NCBI GenBank assembly: GCA_022574295.1
Contig: JACZSJ010000003.1
Span: 1 to 62,192 of the forward strand
Length of the DNA: 62,192 bases
Direction: 5' to 3'
Origin: Pseudomonadota bacterium
Lineage (GTDB): Bacteria > Pseudomonadota > Gammaproteobacteria > Eutrophobiales > Eutrophobiaceae
Shown one piece after another: positions 26,648 to 36,655 of this stretch. The first letter of the stretch is position 1; every line of letters starts with the position of its first letter. The notes under the pieces were generated by a model that made no database searches, was not told the origin of the DNA, and saw only the letters and a program-made list of their open reading frames with translations. A program made the position numbers and the translations under genes.

Positions 26648-29476
26648 TTAACTTTCCTGGTTTAATTTACTGATGCGTTGATATTGCTCTTCCAGTTTTC
26701 CGATAGCGACATTATTTTCTTCCAGTCGTTCACGTTCTTTTTCAACGACATTCCCTGGTGCGCGGTCAACGAAGTTTTTATTCTCCAGCTTTTTGGCAAT
26801 GTTGTCGCTGTTCTTTCTCAGTTTTTCCAGTTCTTTTTCCAGTCTGGCAAGTTCTGCCTGTGGGTCGATCAGATCAGCCAGAGGGACCAACAGGGTCATC
26901 TTTCCCGCCAGTGCCATAGCAGCATCATCTGGGGCTTCATCAATTGTCATGATAGATTCAACGCGCCCGATTTCTTTCAAATAAAGTGTGTTCTGGTTCA
27001 ACCAGGTTTGCTCTAGTTCTGACCCGCCTTTGACCTTGACCGCCAATGACTTGCGTGGATCAATGTCCCGCTCAGCGCGAATGCGACGCACACCAGTGAT
27101 AAATGTTTTTACCCATTCGAGTTCATCTTCAGCATCTTTATCAATTTTTGATTCGTCAGGCTCAGGGTATGGCTGCAGCATAATACTGTCACCCGACTTG
27201 CCCGCCAAAGGCGCGACACGTTGCCAGCATTCCTCAGTGATAAATGGAATGATGGGGTGGTTTAGCCGCAATATTGTTTCCAGTACACGTACCAGTGTTC
27301 GTCGGGTTCCTCGTTGCGCCTGTTCTGATGTATTTTTGTCAAATAATATGGGTTTGGATAACTCCAGATACCAGTCACAGTAGTCTTCCCAGACAAACGC
27401 ATATAGTTCATGAGCCAGTAAATCGAGACGTGAACCCTGAATATGTTTTTCGACTCGAGCTTCAAGGTGTTGAAGTTTTGAAATGATCCAGCGGTCGGCC
27501 AGTGATAGTTCAACATCATCATTGTCGAGTCCGGTATCCTTATTTTCCGTCTGCATCAATACATAACGTGTTGCATTCCACAATTTATTGCAGAAGTTGC
27601 GATAGCCTTCAATACGACCAGGGCCAAAAACAATATCACGTCCGGTGGTGGCAAGTGATGCAAGGGTAAAGCGCAGGGCGTCGCACCCAAAAGCCGGGAT
27701 ACCGTCGGGGAAATTTTTCCGGGTCATCTTTTCAATGCGTTCTGACAAATGCGATTGCATTACGTCCTCAGTACGTTTATTGACCAGTGCTTCAAGGTCG
27801 ATGCCATCAATGACATCAATCGGATCGAGGACATTGCCTTTGGATTTGGACATCTTCTGGCCTTCAGAATCACGCACCAGACCATGTACGTAGACTTCGC
27901 GAAAAGGGACATCCCCCATAAATTTGATGCCCAGCATAATCATGCGTGCAACCCAGAAGAAAATAATATCAAAGCCGGTCACCAGTACCGTGGTTGGGTA
28001 ATATTTTTCCAGTTCTGGCGTTTTTTCAGGCCAACCCAATGTTGAAAATGGCCACAATGCGGAAGAGAACCAGGTATCGAGTACATCCTCATCCTGGGTT
28101 AATGGAAAATCGTCCGGCAGTTTGTTTTTCTTTCTAACATCATCGACATCATAACCGACATAAACATTACCAACTTCGTCATACCATGCGGGGATCCGAT
28201 GTCCCCACCAGATTTGTCGGGAGATACACCAGTCTTCAATATTGTTCATCCAGTCAAAATAGGTGTTTTTCCAGTTATCCGGGGTGAATTTAATATCACC
28301 ATTTTTGACTGCTTCAATCGCCGGTTTTGCCAGGGGAGCTACTTTTACATACCACTGTTCAGTGAGATACGGTTCGATGATGGCACCCGAACGATCACCG
28401 CGCGGCACCACCAGTTTGTGGTTCTCGATTTTTTCAATAAAACCGGCGGCTTCAAGGTCGGCAACAATTTGTTTGCGAGCTTCGAAGCGATCCAGACCCA
28501 TGTATTTTTCAGGGACAACATTATGAATATCTTCGCTGTTGTCACGAATTTCAGCATTGTCTGTAAAAATATTGATTAGTCCACCGTTCGGCAGGTCGAC
28601 AATGTCGGTTATATCTTTATGACGACTCCAGACCTGATAATCGTTGAAATCGTGCGCCGGTGTTATTTTTACACAGCCGGTGCCGAATTCCGGATCTACG
28701 TGTTCATCCGCAATCACCGGGATTTTACGACCAGTGAGTGGTAATTCCAGAAACTCACCCAGCAGGTATGAATAACGATCATCTGCAGGATGAACGGCAA
28801 CTGCGCAATCACCCAGCATGGTTTCAGGTCGGGTGGTTGCTACCACAACATGTCCAGCACCATTACTGCGTGGGTAGCGCATATACCACATGTAGCCATT
28901 TTCTTCTTTGGACAAAACTTCCAGATCGGAAACCGCGGTGTGTAAAACAGGATCCCAGTTCACCAGGCGTTTGCCACGATAGATCAGACCTTCATCATGG
29001 AGACGTACGAATACTTCAATGACTGCGGCTGAGAGCCCTTCATCCATGGTAAAACGTTCACGCGACCAGTCCAGCGATACACCCATGCGTCGTAATTGCT
29101 GGGTGATGGTGTTGCCGGATTCTTCTTTCCAATGCCAGACGCAGTCAGTGAATTTTTTGCGGCCGTAATCGTGGCGGGTTTTGCCTTCAGCGTTAATCAG
29201 GCGCTCGACGACCATTTGAGTGGCGATGCCGGCGTGGTCGGTACCTGCTTGCCATAGGGTGTCATCACCTTTCATGCGGTGGTAACGGATCATCGTGTCC
29301 ATGATGGTGTCCTGAAAAGCATGCCCCATGTGTAAACGACCGGTGACATTTGGCGGTGGCAGCATAATGCAGTAGGGCGAACCACTGCCTTCAGGACAGA
29401 AATAGCCTGCCTCTTCCCAAGTTTGATACCACTGGGTTTCTATGGCTTGCGGGTTATAGGTTTTTTCCATATTCAT
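26648..29476 (-). CDS. valS: Valyl-tRNA synthetase
   Basis: A 942-residue class I synthetase. The HIGH-type signature is [14 protein letters not shown] near 38-51, and KMSKS is in [14 protein letters not shown] near 540. The CP1 editing domain contains [19 protein letters not shown]-terminal coiled coil (from about 870) contacts tRNA. Two ATGs start the frame (29476 and 29470). It lies in the conserved order pepA-holC-(hypothetical)-valS on the minus strand. Length is normal. Confidence 0.97.
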   Translation of the reverse strand: MNMEKTYNPQAIETQWYQTWEEAGYFCPEGSGSPYCIMLPPPNVTGRLHMGHAFQDTIMDTMIRYHRMKGDDTLWQAGTDHAGIATQMVVERLINAEGKTRHDYGRKKFTDCVWHWKEESGNTITQQLRRMGVSLDWSRERFTMDEGLSAAVIEVFVRLHDEGLIYRGKRLVNWDPVLHTAVSDLEVLSKEENGYMWYMRYPRSNGAGHVVVATTRPETMLGDCAVAVHPADDRYSYLLGEFLELPLTGRKIPVIADEHVDPEFGTGCVKITPAHDFNDYQVWSRHKDITDIVDLPNGGLINIFTDNAEIRDNSEDIHNVVPEKYMGLDRFEARKQIVADLEAAGFIEKIENHKLVVPRGDRSGAIIEPYLTEQWYVKVAPLAKPAIEAVKNGDIKFTPDNWKNTYFDWMNNIEDWCISRQIWWGHRIPAWYDEVGNVYVGYDVDDVRKKNKLPDDFPLTQDEDVLDTWFSSALWPFSTLGWPEKTPELEKYYPTTVLVTGFDIIFFWVARMIMLGIKFMGDVPFREVYVHGLVRDSEGQKMSKSKGNVLDPIDVIDGIDLEALVNKRTEDVMQSHLSERIEKMTRKNFPDGIPAFGCDALRFTLASLATTGRDIVFGPGRIEGYRNFCNKLWNATRYVLMQTENKDTGLDNDDVELSLADRWIISKLQHLEARVEKHIQGSRLDLLAHELYAFVWEDYCDWYLELSKPILFDKNTSEQAQRGTRRTLVRVLETILRLNHPIIPFITEECWQRVAPLAGKSGDSIMLQPYPEPDESKIDKDAEDELEWVKTFITGVRRIRAERDIDPRKSLAVKVKGGSELEQTWLNQNTLYLKEIGRVESIMTIDEAPDDAAMALAGKMTLLVPLADLIDPQAELARLEKELEKLRKNSDNIAKKLENKNFVDRAPGNVVEKERERLEENNVAIGKLEEQYQRISKLNQES

Positions 29477-29625
29477 TTAATTCTGGCTTACTTTAATCTC
29501 TGGCTGTTGTTTCTAGCCGAGGGGGGAAGCCTTGAAGGACGGGCATTATGCCGTGTTTACTTGAGAAATAAAGTTGTCACATTACATTTTTCAACGAATT
29601 TAAATAAAATTATCGTTACGCTAAA

Positions 29626-30102
29626 TTACTCAAACGGTTTGTCAGGAGTATCACTATGGGATGCGGGTTTCTCAGTTTGAGTTGTTACGCTTTTTAATTG
29701 TTCTTTAAGTTCGTTGATGATACTGTCTTTGATGGTGTCCTTGAGTATGTCTACCAGAGAATCAAGTTCTTTCGACAGGTTTCGATCGACCTTATCAACC
29801 AACTCGCTCAGTCTGTCTGCGGGGAAATCCTCAATTCTATTTTCATGGTCGCTGGTCGATTCTGTTGATGTTTCGGGCTGTGCATATCGTTTTGCTTCAG
29901 CAGCATCGACAACGTCATTAAGTACGGGTATCCCAGGGTAAAGTTTGGGGGGGGAATTTGTTTCTAGAATCAGCTCTTCGAGCTCATTGATTGATTCGGC
30001 GATACCTGATTCTGAGCCTGGCGAGTGAGAAATTTCAGGACTTTCTAAGGAAGACGACTCGCCTGATTGATTGTCCTTACCCATCGTTGGATTATATATC
30101 AT
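29626..30102 (-). CDS. Hypothetical acidic protein in the holC-valS interval
   Basis: A 158-residue, Ser/Glu-rich, soluble protein. The N-terminal half (to about 80) is low in hydrophobic residues and probably disordered. The C-terminal half is helical (RLSELVDKVDRNLSKELDSLVDILKDTIKDSIINELKEQL). ATG 30102 overlaps the holC stop by 11 bases; ATG 30084 is an alternative. Similar acidic genes between holC and valS are seen in other gammaproteobacteria, but I know of no function. Confidence 0.7.
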   Translation of the reverse strand: MIYNPTMGKDNQSGESSSLESPEISHSPGSESGIAESINELEELILETNSPPKLYPGIPVLNDVVDAAEAKRYAQPETSTESTSDHENRIEDFPADRLSELVDKVDRNLSKELDSLVDILKDTIKDSIINELKEQLKSVTTQTEKPASHSDTPDKPFE

Positions 30103-30523
30103 GCTTGTTTAAAACGTGACCCTGGTCGCGATATTCTGCATATCGCTTGCGAGCCTGTTGTCGCTCACTTTCATTTCCGGCAACAATTTCAAGAATCCTC
30201 TCTATCTTGCCTGAATCATGTGGGATTTGATCGGCAAGGTTAATCATGATTGGTGTGTGCTCCGGTATCTGATTGCCCATGTTGCCCCCTGTGCCGATGA
30301 CAATAGGCACGTTTTCAGCGCCGTTATCTGAAACAAGACAATGGGGCAAAAAACTGATGTCTTTAAACGTCCAGAGTAAATCATCAAATGCTGTTGCCGC
30401 TGTTTCCGAACGAGTATTGATAAAAATATTGTTTCCCTGTTTCCAGACTTTCTGGATCAGCGCGCAAGCGAAGAGTTCTCGTTTCCCGCCTTCGGGGAGC
30501 ACGTAAAAATCTACCTGAGACAT
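30092..30523 (-). CDS. holC: DNA polymerase III subunit chi
   Basis: About 143 residues from ATG 30523 (MSQVDFYVLPEG). An upstream in-frame start inside the end of pepA would add 13 residues unlike the family. Motifs DFYVL at the start and NIFINTRSETAATAFDDLLWTF, with PIVIGTGG in the centre, match HolC. Chi joins the clamp loader (through psi) to SSB at the replication fork. Immediately downstream of pepA, as in E. coli pepA-holC-valS. Confidence 0.92.
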   Translation of the reverse strand: MSQVDFYVLPEGGKRELFACALIQKVWKQGNNIFINTRSETAATAFDDLLWTFKDISFLPHCLVSDNGAENVPIVIGTGGNMGNQIPEHTPIMINLADQIPHDSGKIERILEIVAGNESERQQARKRYAEYRDQGHVLNKHDI

Positions 30524-30545
30524 TTTACCAGGGCCATCATGATGC

Positions 30546-32048
30546 TTAACTACACCGATCAATCAGGTATTGGACCAGCATGGGTACAGGCCTGCCAGTT
30601 GCCCCTTTGTTTTTTCCGGTTAGCCAGGCCGTTCCGGCGATATCGAGATGTGCCCAGTGAAACTTTTTTGTGAATCGTGACAGGAAGCAGGCGGCGGTAA
30701 TCGTCCCCGCTTCACGACCGCCGATATTCGCCATGTCCGCAAATGGGCTATCGATCTGGCTCTGATATTCATCCCAAAGTGGCAATCGCCAGGCCCGATC
30801 CCCGGTATTTTCACCCGCATCGAGTATCTCCCTGGCCAGGGGGTCATGGTTACTGAGTAAACCTGAGGCATGTTTACCCAGCGCAACCACACAGGCACCG
30901 GTGAGTGTTGCGATATCAATCACCGCAGCAGGATCAAATCGTTCGCTGTAGGTCAGTGCGTCACACAAGATTAAACGGCCCTCGGCATCTGTATTTAACA
31001 CTTCAATGGTCTGACCAGACATGCTGGTGTAGATATCTCCCGGTCTCGTGGCTTCTCCTCCCGGCATGTTTTCAACCGTGGGTACCACGCCGATAACATG
31101 AATGGGCAGCCTCATTTCAGCGATAGCCGTGATTGTCCCGAAGACGCTGGCTGCGCCACACATATCAAATTTCATTTCATCCATGGCAGCGGATGGCTTG
31201 ATTGAAATACCACCCGTATCGAAGGTGACGCCTTTGCCCACCAGAACCACAGGTTTTTCATCTTTTTTGCCACCTTTATATTCCATGGTAATGAGTTTTG
31301 CCGGTTGGCGACTGCCTTGAGAGACGGACAGCAAAGATTCCATGCCCAGTTTCTTCATGGCTGCTTCATCAAGCACTGTTACCTTGATAGATTTTTGTGC
31401 TCTGCCCAGTTTCTTTGCCTGATCTGCCAGATATGATGGGGTGCAGATATTGGGTGGCATGTTGGCCAGATCGCGCGCCAGTGAGACACCATTGGCAATA
31501 GCAGTCCCATCTTTAATCGCGCTTTCTCCAGCAGAAAAATCCTTACGTTCAGGGATCATGAGCACAAGCTTGCGCAGTTTGTTCTTTGGCTTTTTGTTTT
31601 TGCTTTTCAGTTGATTGAATTCATATAAAGTACTTTGACTTATCTCAACAAATTGTCTTATTTTCCAGTATTCATCCTTGGAGTCATCCCCGGTTTTTAT
31701 ATTTAACTCGGTAAGACAACTAACGGCTTCTGTTGCCCCGGTTGTTTTTAATTTGTTGATACTATTTTTGACGATCTTGCGATAATGACTAGGGCTTAAA
31801 TCTTTTTCCTTTCCACAGCCGATCAGCAAGATTCTGCTAGATGAGATCCCTGGAATATCATGTAGTAAAAGTGACTGGCCAATTTTCCCATTGATGTCGC
31901 CACGTTTGAGGATATTACTAAGGTGTTTTTTGCTTGCTGAGTCGATGGCCTTGGCTGCCGTCGAAAGACGACGAGTTTCAAATAGTCCAACAACAAGACA
32001 GGCTGATCGTTGTTTTTCCGGGTTACCGCATTTGATTGTAAAATCCAT
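30546..32048 (-). CDS. pepA: Cytosol (leucyl) aminopeptidase PepA
   Basis: A 500-residue M17 metallopeptidase from ATG 32048 (MDFTIKCG), which has ggaag as a good ribosome binding site; the 30 residues upstream in frame are not family-like. Seen are the metal-site VGKGVTFDTGGISIKP and the family signature NTDAEGRL. PepA removes N-terminal residues, and in E. coli also binds DNA (carAB, Xer sites). Divergent from lptF, as in E. coli. Confidence 0.95.
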   Translation of the reverse strand: MDFTIKCGNPEKQRSACLVVGLFETRRLSTAAKAIDSASKKHLSNILKRGDINGKIGQSLLLHDIPGISSSRILLIGCGKEKDLSPSHYRKIVKNSINKLKTTGATEAVSCLTELNIKTGDDSKDEYWKIRQFVEISQSTLYEFNQLKSKNKKPKNKLRKLVLMIPERKDFSAGESAIKDGTAIANGVSLARDLANMPPNICTPSYLADQAKKLGRAQKSIKVTVLDEAAMKKLGMESLLSVSQGSRQPAKLITMEYKGGKKDEKPVVLVGKGVTFDTGGISIKPSAAMDEMKFDMCGAASVFGTITAIAEMRLPIHVIGVVPTVENMPGGEATRPGDIYTSMSGQTIEVLNTDAEGRLILCDALTYSERFDPAAVIDIATLTGACVVALGKHASGLLSNHDPLAREILDAGENTGDRAWRLPLWDEYQSQIDSPFADMANIGGREAGTITAACFLSRFTKKFHWAHLDIAGTAWLTGKNKGATGRPVPMLVQYLIDRCS

Positions 32049-32210
32049 AGTCTTCCTTTTGCCAGTTCGGTTGAATTTAATATATGGCCAGTATGTTAGG
32101 ATTGGGAGCCAATTTATCCATTCTATACCAATTGGCACGAAAACACTTTTATACTAATTTTTGACATTAAGCTTTGATATTTTAAGGGCGGTTTTGATGG
32201 GACAGGAAAA

Positions 32211-33320
32211 TTGATTATCAGGCGATATATCCATCGTGAAATCTTGCAGCGCCTGTTCTGGATAGCCGGTCTGTTGTTCCTGATTTACTCGAGTAACAAG
32301 TTTGTGTCTTATCTGGCCGATGCCGCCGCAGGTAAAATTTCCAGTGCCCTCGTCTTTGAGTTGCTCTGGTTAAAATTGGTATCTGTATTGCCAAAATTAC
32401 TTCCAGTGACATTATTTCTTGCTGTGATTCTCACGTATTCCCGCCTGGTCGGTGATAATGAAATGGCGATCATGTTCTCCACCGGAATAAGCAAACTGAA
32501 GCAATTAAAAATCGTATGCCTCTTTGTTGTGCCTGTTTGTATCATTGTTGCCAGCTTGTCTTTTTTTATTTCTCCCTGGGCCGAAGGCAGAATTTATGAA
32601 TTGAAAATTCAGGCCAGGCAAGATGCGGATATTACTGGAATTGCGGCAGGGCAGTTCAGGGAATTTAGCAAGGGGGACAGGGTCGTGTATGTAGAGGGAC
32701 TCTCCGATGACAAAACAGTCATGGAGAATATTTTTCTACAGGTAAGGCAACATGGAAAATTGGGTGTACTAACTGCGGACAGGGCTGTGTTTGAGATGGA
32801 TGAAGCTTCAGGAAATCGCTACATAAAATTTGAAGATGGGCACCGTTATGTCGGAGTTCCTGGCGGACTTGATTACAGAATCACAGAGTATAAGACCTAC
32901 GCGATATTGTTAGAGGCCAGTGAGGCGGTAATCAGTGCCGGTAAAAAGCTGGAGTCTATCCCGACAGCCATTTTATTTTTCTCGGATATTGCGCAACATA
33001 AGGCTGAACTACAATGGAGAATATCATCAGTTCTTTCATGCTTGCTACTGTCGTTGCTTGCAGTTTTGATCAGCCAATTACCCATTGGTGAAAAACGCTA
33101 TTCACTGATATTTGTTTCAATGCTGGTTTATTTTATTTACAGCAATCTTCTTGGTGTATCTAAAACACTATTGAAACGAGATGAAATTCCATCAATCGTA
33201 GGCTTATGGTGGGTGCACGCCTTATTAATAATAACTTTGTTGGTTCTCTATTATTTGCCTCAAATCAAACAACGATTGAAACAGAACAAGGGCATACAAG
33301 TATTGAAGGCTACTCAATGA
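32211..33320 (+). CDS. lptF: LPS export permease LptF
   Basis: A 369-residue permease with six membrane helices, three either side of a periplasmic beta-jellyroll domain (about 120-260). TTG at 32211 is taken as start, with gacagga about 6 bases ahead and family-like residues (IIRRYIHREILQRLFW) right after; no ATG is nearby. With LptG and LptB2 it extracts LPS from the inner membrane. The stop overlaps the lptG start (ATGA). The C-terminal residues are basic. Confidence 0.94.
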   Translation: MIIRRYIHREILQRLFWIAGLLFLIYSSNKFVSYLADAAAGKISSALVFELLWLKLVSVLPKLLPVTLFLAVILTYSRLVGDNEMAIMFSTGISKLKQLKIVCLFVVPVCIIVASLSFFISPWAEGRIYELKIQARQDADITGIAAGQFREFSKGDRVVYVEGLSDDKTVMENIFLQVRQHGKLGVLTADRAVFEMDEASGNRYIKFEDGHRYVGVPGGLDYRITEYKTYAILLEASEAVISAGKKLESIPTAILFFSDIAQHKAELQWRISSVLSCLLLSLLAVLISQLPIGEKRYSLIFVSMLVYFIYSNLLGVSKTLLKRDEIPSIVGLWWVHALLIITLLVLYYLPQIKQRLKQNKGIQVLKATQ

Positions 33321-34381
33321 AAATACTTGATCACTATATTGCGCTGACGCTGATAAAGACGACTTTGTTGGCACTGTTTTCTCTGGTGATTTTGTTTTCT
33401 TTTTTTTCGCTGGTTGATCAACTGGATTCAACGGGCAAAGGTAATTATGGGGTTTGGCAGGCCCTGTATTATGTATTTCTGACCATACCAAGATTGTCTT
33501 CTGAATTGTTTCCAATCGCTGCAGTGATAGGGAGCATGACGACACTGGGCATGTTCGCCAGACACAGTGAGCTTGCAGTAATTAGAACTTCGGGAATTTC
33601 ACAATTAAGATTTGCCTGGCCGCTGTGCAAGGGTGCCGCAATTCTCATTTTTATTTCCCTGTTAGTGGGTGAAGTTCTTTCTCCCTATACAGAAGAAACA
33701 GCTCAACATATGCGTTCAGTGGCGTTATCGGAACAAATCACCTTAAAAACGAAGTATGGATTCTGGACCAGAGACGGTCAGAGTTTTATCAATATCCGTA
33801 AGATATTGCCCGGTGACAGAGTAGAGGGCATTTATATCTATGAGTTTGATGATGCTGACAAATTGCGAACAAGTACTTTTGCCAAGCGTGCTGAATACAA
33901 GGATGAGCAATGGGTTCTTGAAGATATCAGGCAGACAGAAATCACTGATCATGGTGTCAATGTCAGACAAATGAATTTTGCGACCTGGGAGGCATTGTTA
34001 AACCCTGATGTGATCAATCTGATCATTATCAAACCACAATTCCTGTCGTTTATGGGCCTTTACAATTACATCAGTTATCTCAAGGTCAATGGCCAAAGCA
34101 GTGTCATTTACGAGCAGGCACTTTGGTTAAAAATAATTAATCCATTCTCTATCATCGTCATGGTGCTCATTGCTGTTCCATTAGTGAAAAGTTATTCAAG
34201 AATGACAGCGGTCGGGCAACGTGTTTTCCTGGGTTGTCTGATTGGTATTATCTTTCACATCATCAACCAGATCTCCGGTCATTTGGGGGTTGTCTATAAC
34301 TTACACCCTGCGCTTAGTGTAACCTTGCCTACCTTATTGATGTTGGCAGTGATTGGATGGTTGCTTCACAAATCAACATAA
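33317..34381 (+). CDS. lptG: LPS export permease LptG
   Basis: About 354 residues from ATG 33317 (MKILDHYIALTLIKTT), overlapping the lptF stop codon by 4 bases. The same six-helix plus periplasmic-domain architecture as LptF: TM segments around 10-30, 60-85 and 100-120, then the last three from about 265. The coupled start is chosen over an earlier in-frame start inside lptF. A palindromic repeat element begins right at the stop codon. Confidence 0.94.
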   Translation: MKILDHYIALTLIKTTLLALFSLVILFSFFSLVDQLDSTGKGNYGVWQALYYVFLTIPRLSSELFPIAAVIGSMTTLGMFARHSELAVIRTSGISQLRFAWPLCKGAAILIFISLLVGEVLSPYTEETAQHMRSVALSEQITLKTKYGFWTRDGQSFINIRKILPGDRVEGIYIYEFDDADKLRTSTFAKRAEYKDEQWVLEDIRQTEITDHGVNVRQMNFATWEALLNPDVINLIIIKPQFLSFMGLYNYISYLKVNGQSSVIYEQALWLKIINPFSIIVMVLIAVPLVKSYSRMTAVGQRVFLGCLIGIIFHIINQISGHLGVVYNLHPALSVTLPTLLMLAVIGWLLHKST

Positions 34382-34595
34382 TGAGACCTTTGCACGAAGC
34401 AACTTTTTCGCCATAGCCTGCGTTAATAAAGAGTCTCAAAATGCTCATTTACACTATGTAAATTGCGCTTTTTATTATGGGCATCCTGCCCTCCACCCTT
34501 CGGGTCAGCAGAGCTGTTCCAATTTGTTCCCGACAAATTGGTCAACTATTTTTGCCTTGCTCTGACAAAAAATTCACATCGTGCAAAGGTCTCAT
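34381..34595. repeat. Palindromic repeat element A behind lptG
   Basis: A 215-base element whose ends are a perfect 17-bp inverted repeat: 34381-34397 (atgagacctttgcacga) and 34579-34595. Inside lie hairpin 34479-34491 (stem gggc, loop atcct) and hairpin 34519-34541 (9-bp stem ccaatttgt, loop tcccg). A small hairpin accc-ttcg-ggt lies between them and a 6-bp hairpin tttaca at about 34448. It starts on the last base of the lptG stop codon and could also end transcription. Confidence 0.8.
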
Positions 34596-34630
34596 ACTTA
34601 TGAAATGCGTAATGCGTAATGCGTTATCGT

Positions 34631-35062
34631 TTATCGATTGTTTATTAATCGCGTATGGGAGAACCTGTCGTGAAAGGTAAGTTTTTTCTTGTCGAAGAAG
34701 GCCCAGATAAATCCAGATCCGAAGCAAATAAACGAAAGAATTGCCAGACAAAATCGTATGCTGGCATTACCCCATTTCAATGGACCATTCCCCTGTTTTA
34801 TTAATTTAATATGCCAGGCGCGCATTCCCAGTGTTTGGCCACCGTTCACCCAATGCCAGACAAAATATAAATAAGCGATGAGCAATAAATAAAAGTCGTA
34901 CGCAATATTATTGCTTTCGATAGATTCAAAGTCCGTAAAGTAAACCAGAACCATAGTTGCTAAAAAAAACAGAGAAAACAGCAACAAACTATCATAAAAA
35001 ATAGCTGCCAGACGCTTAGGCATGCTGGATTGTTTGTTATAAAGGTCCGTTTTTTCTGGCAT
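34631..35062 (-). CDS. RDD-family membrane protein
   Basis: A protein of about 143 residues from ATG 35062 (MPEKTDLYNK; 35071 is an alternative). The RDD domain is recognisable: RLAAIFYDSLLLF at the first helix, then two more hydrophobic helices, GGQTLGMRAWHIKLI and the end HDRFSHTRLI. Three or four membrane segments. The family is thought to be transport- or membrane-related, without an established substrate. Confidence 0.85.
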   Translation of the reverse strand: MPEKTDLYNKQSSMPKRLAAIFYDSLLLFSLFFLATMVLVYFTDFESIESNNIAYDFYLLLIAYLYFVWHWVNGGQTLGMRAWHIKLIKQGNGPLKWGNASIRFCLAILSFICFGSGFIWAFFDKKKLTFHDRFSHTRLINNR

Positions 35063-35220
35063 ATGGAACAAAAAAGGTTGTTAGGTGACTAAATTTCAGT
35101 GAATGGTCATTTTTTATGTGCTTATTTGCCTGGTTTGTCTACACTAGCTCCAGGATTATCGTTTTGGGATCTTATGGGGATCGAGGTCAGTTGTCAGCAT
35201 GATGTGATAGGGGATATTAC

Positions 35221-36216
35221 ATGAGTGAAAGCAACGTAGTCGGAGAAAAATCAATAGTTCAGAAATCAGTAGTTCTGGATCCAATAATATTGGCCTTGTT
35301 GTTGCTGTCGTTTTTGGCGATACCCAGGGTTGCGTGGTCAGACAGGGTCAGCTTTAAACCCCCAGGTAAATTGATCGATGTGAATGGACGAAAAATGCAC
35401 ATCTATTGTATCGGTAACAAAAGTCCTACCATTATTCTGGATTCAGGCACAGGGGGGTTTTCTCTGGAATGGAAAGATATTCAGCATTCCCTGTCCCAAT
35501 ATGTACGGGTCTGTGCCTATGATCGTGCAGGTTATGGCTGGAGTGACATGGGCCCCTTACCCAGAACGACAAAAAGGATCACGCATGAGTTACACACCTT
35601 ATTACAAAATGCGGGTATCCATGGGCCCTATATCATGGTCGGGCATTCCTTTGGCGGATTTACAGCACAGTATTTTGCCAGGTATTTTAATCATGAGATC
35701 GCAGGCATTGTTCTGATAGACTCATCACATGAGGAACAGGTCTATCGACTTCCTGAAAACGGCAAAGATGTAGTCAGACGTTCCTTGCATCAGGACAGGA
35801 GTAACATGGTGACAAGGTCTGTGTTGCACGAACATTTCCCAAAAGAAGTCGCTGCAGTTGCACAACAATTAATGACCCGGTGGACAGCATTGCTGACATG
35901 GCGTGAGGAAATGGCAAATTACGCGCTTAGCTCAAGAGAACTCAGGGATGTTCATGATAGGCCAATACTGGAAATTCCCATCGTTGTGTTAACGCGTGGC
36001 AAGCGCGTTTGGCCAAATACACCTTACGGTGATGCCATGGAAACGGTCTGGAAGGAATTGCAGGATGAATTGAGTTCTTTGAATGGAAACTCGACGCACA
36101 TTATTGCTGAAAATAGTGGGCACGTAATTCATCTGGATGAACCCGAACTGGTGGTAGATGCTATCCATGATGTCCTTGATTTTGTTGAGAAGGAACTTGA
36201 CGGGCAAGGCGGTTAA
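35221..36216 (+). CDS. Alpha/beta hydrolase, N-terminally anchored
   Basis: A 331-residue protein. Residues 18-40 are hydrophobic (PIILALLLLSFLAIPRVAW), a signal anchor or signal peptide. The alpha/beta hydrolase fold follows: oxyanion region LDSGTGGFSLEWKDI, YDRAGYGWSD, nucleophile elbow GHSFGG (Ser near 143) and a late catalytic His in NSGHVIHLDEPELV. The catalytic acid is probably the D in the DRPILEIPIVVLTRG region. The substrate is unknown. SD-like gggga precedes the ATG. Confidence 0.85.
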   Translation: MSESNVVGEKSIVQKSVVLDPIILALLLLSFLAIPRVAWSDRVSFKPPGKLIDVNGRKMHIYCIGNKSPTIILDSGTGGFSLEWKDIQHSLSQYVRVCAYDRAGYGWSDMGPLPRTTKRITHELHTLLQNAGIHGPYIMVGHSFGGFTAQYFARYFNHEIAGIVLIDSSHEEQVYRLPENGKDVVRRSLHQDRSNMVTRSVLHEHFPKEVAAVAQQLMTRWTALLTWREEMANYALSSRELRDVHDRPILEIPIVVLTRGKRVWPNTPYGDAMETVWKELQDELSSLNGNSTHIIAENSGHVIHLDEPELVVDAIHDVLDFVEKELDGQGG

Positions 36217-36231
36217 TTTTCACCAATCTGA

Positions 36232-36369
36232 CCTATGTAAATTGGCGCTCCCTACGAGATTACTCCATACATCCATGTATTCCGCCCTTCGGGCCAGCTT
36301 CACGTTGTTACGCTGTTCAAATTCGCTCCCGGCGAATTTGTCAAACTCGTGAGTTCGAGGCTAGCCAAT
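36232..36369. repeat. Palindromic repeat element B between the hydrolase gene and tRNA-Glu
   Basis: The element contains hairpin 36267-36280 (stem atac, loop atccat), a gccc-ttcg-ggc mini-hairpin, and hairpin 36318-36340 (9-bp stem caaattcgc, loop tcccg). The outer bases attggc (36241-36246) and gccaat (36364-36369) pair. Bases 36242-36259 are identical to the tRNA-Glu 3' end at 36416-36433, in the same orientation. Confidence 0.75.
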
Positions 36370-36416
36370 AGAAAACACCAAATTAAAAAAGAATATTATG
36401 ATATCCCTTTTCAATT

Positions 36417-36492
36417 TGGCGCTCCCTACGAGACTCGAACTCGTGTTTCCGGCGTGAGAGGCCAGCGTCCTCGGCCACTAGACGAAGGGAGC
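36417..36492 (-). tRNA. tRNA-Glu (CUC)
   Basis: A 76-nt minus-strand gene starting GCTCCCTTCGTCTAG and ending GCCA with encoded CCA (complement of 36417-36419). The anticodon loop is CTCTCAC, giving anticodon CUC for Glu GAG. The T loop is TTCGAGT. Acceptor stem GCTCCC/GGGAGC pairs fully. Confidence 0.93.
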
Positions 36493-36655
36493 GAGTGGAT
36501 CTAAATACATTAATAACCCAACAATAACAGAATGCAATAATATCAGGTATTGGTGTTACTATGCGATCTGCTGGTCAGTACTCAACTTACATCTATTCAA
36601 ATTCCATTAACAATTTATCCCATTAGTTTCAGGAACAACTCAGAAAATTTATACT

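Noticed and set aside
28199-28579. Long open frames antisense to valS
   Set aside because: They mirror codon bias of valS on the other strand; no start signal or homologous features.
32049-32138. 30-residue extension of PepA
   Set aside because: ATG 32048 has a strong ribosome binding site and the extension is unlike the family.
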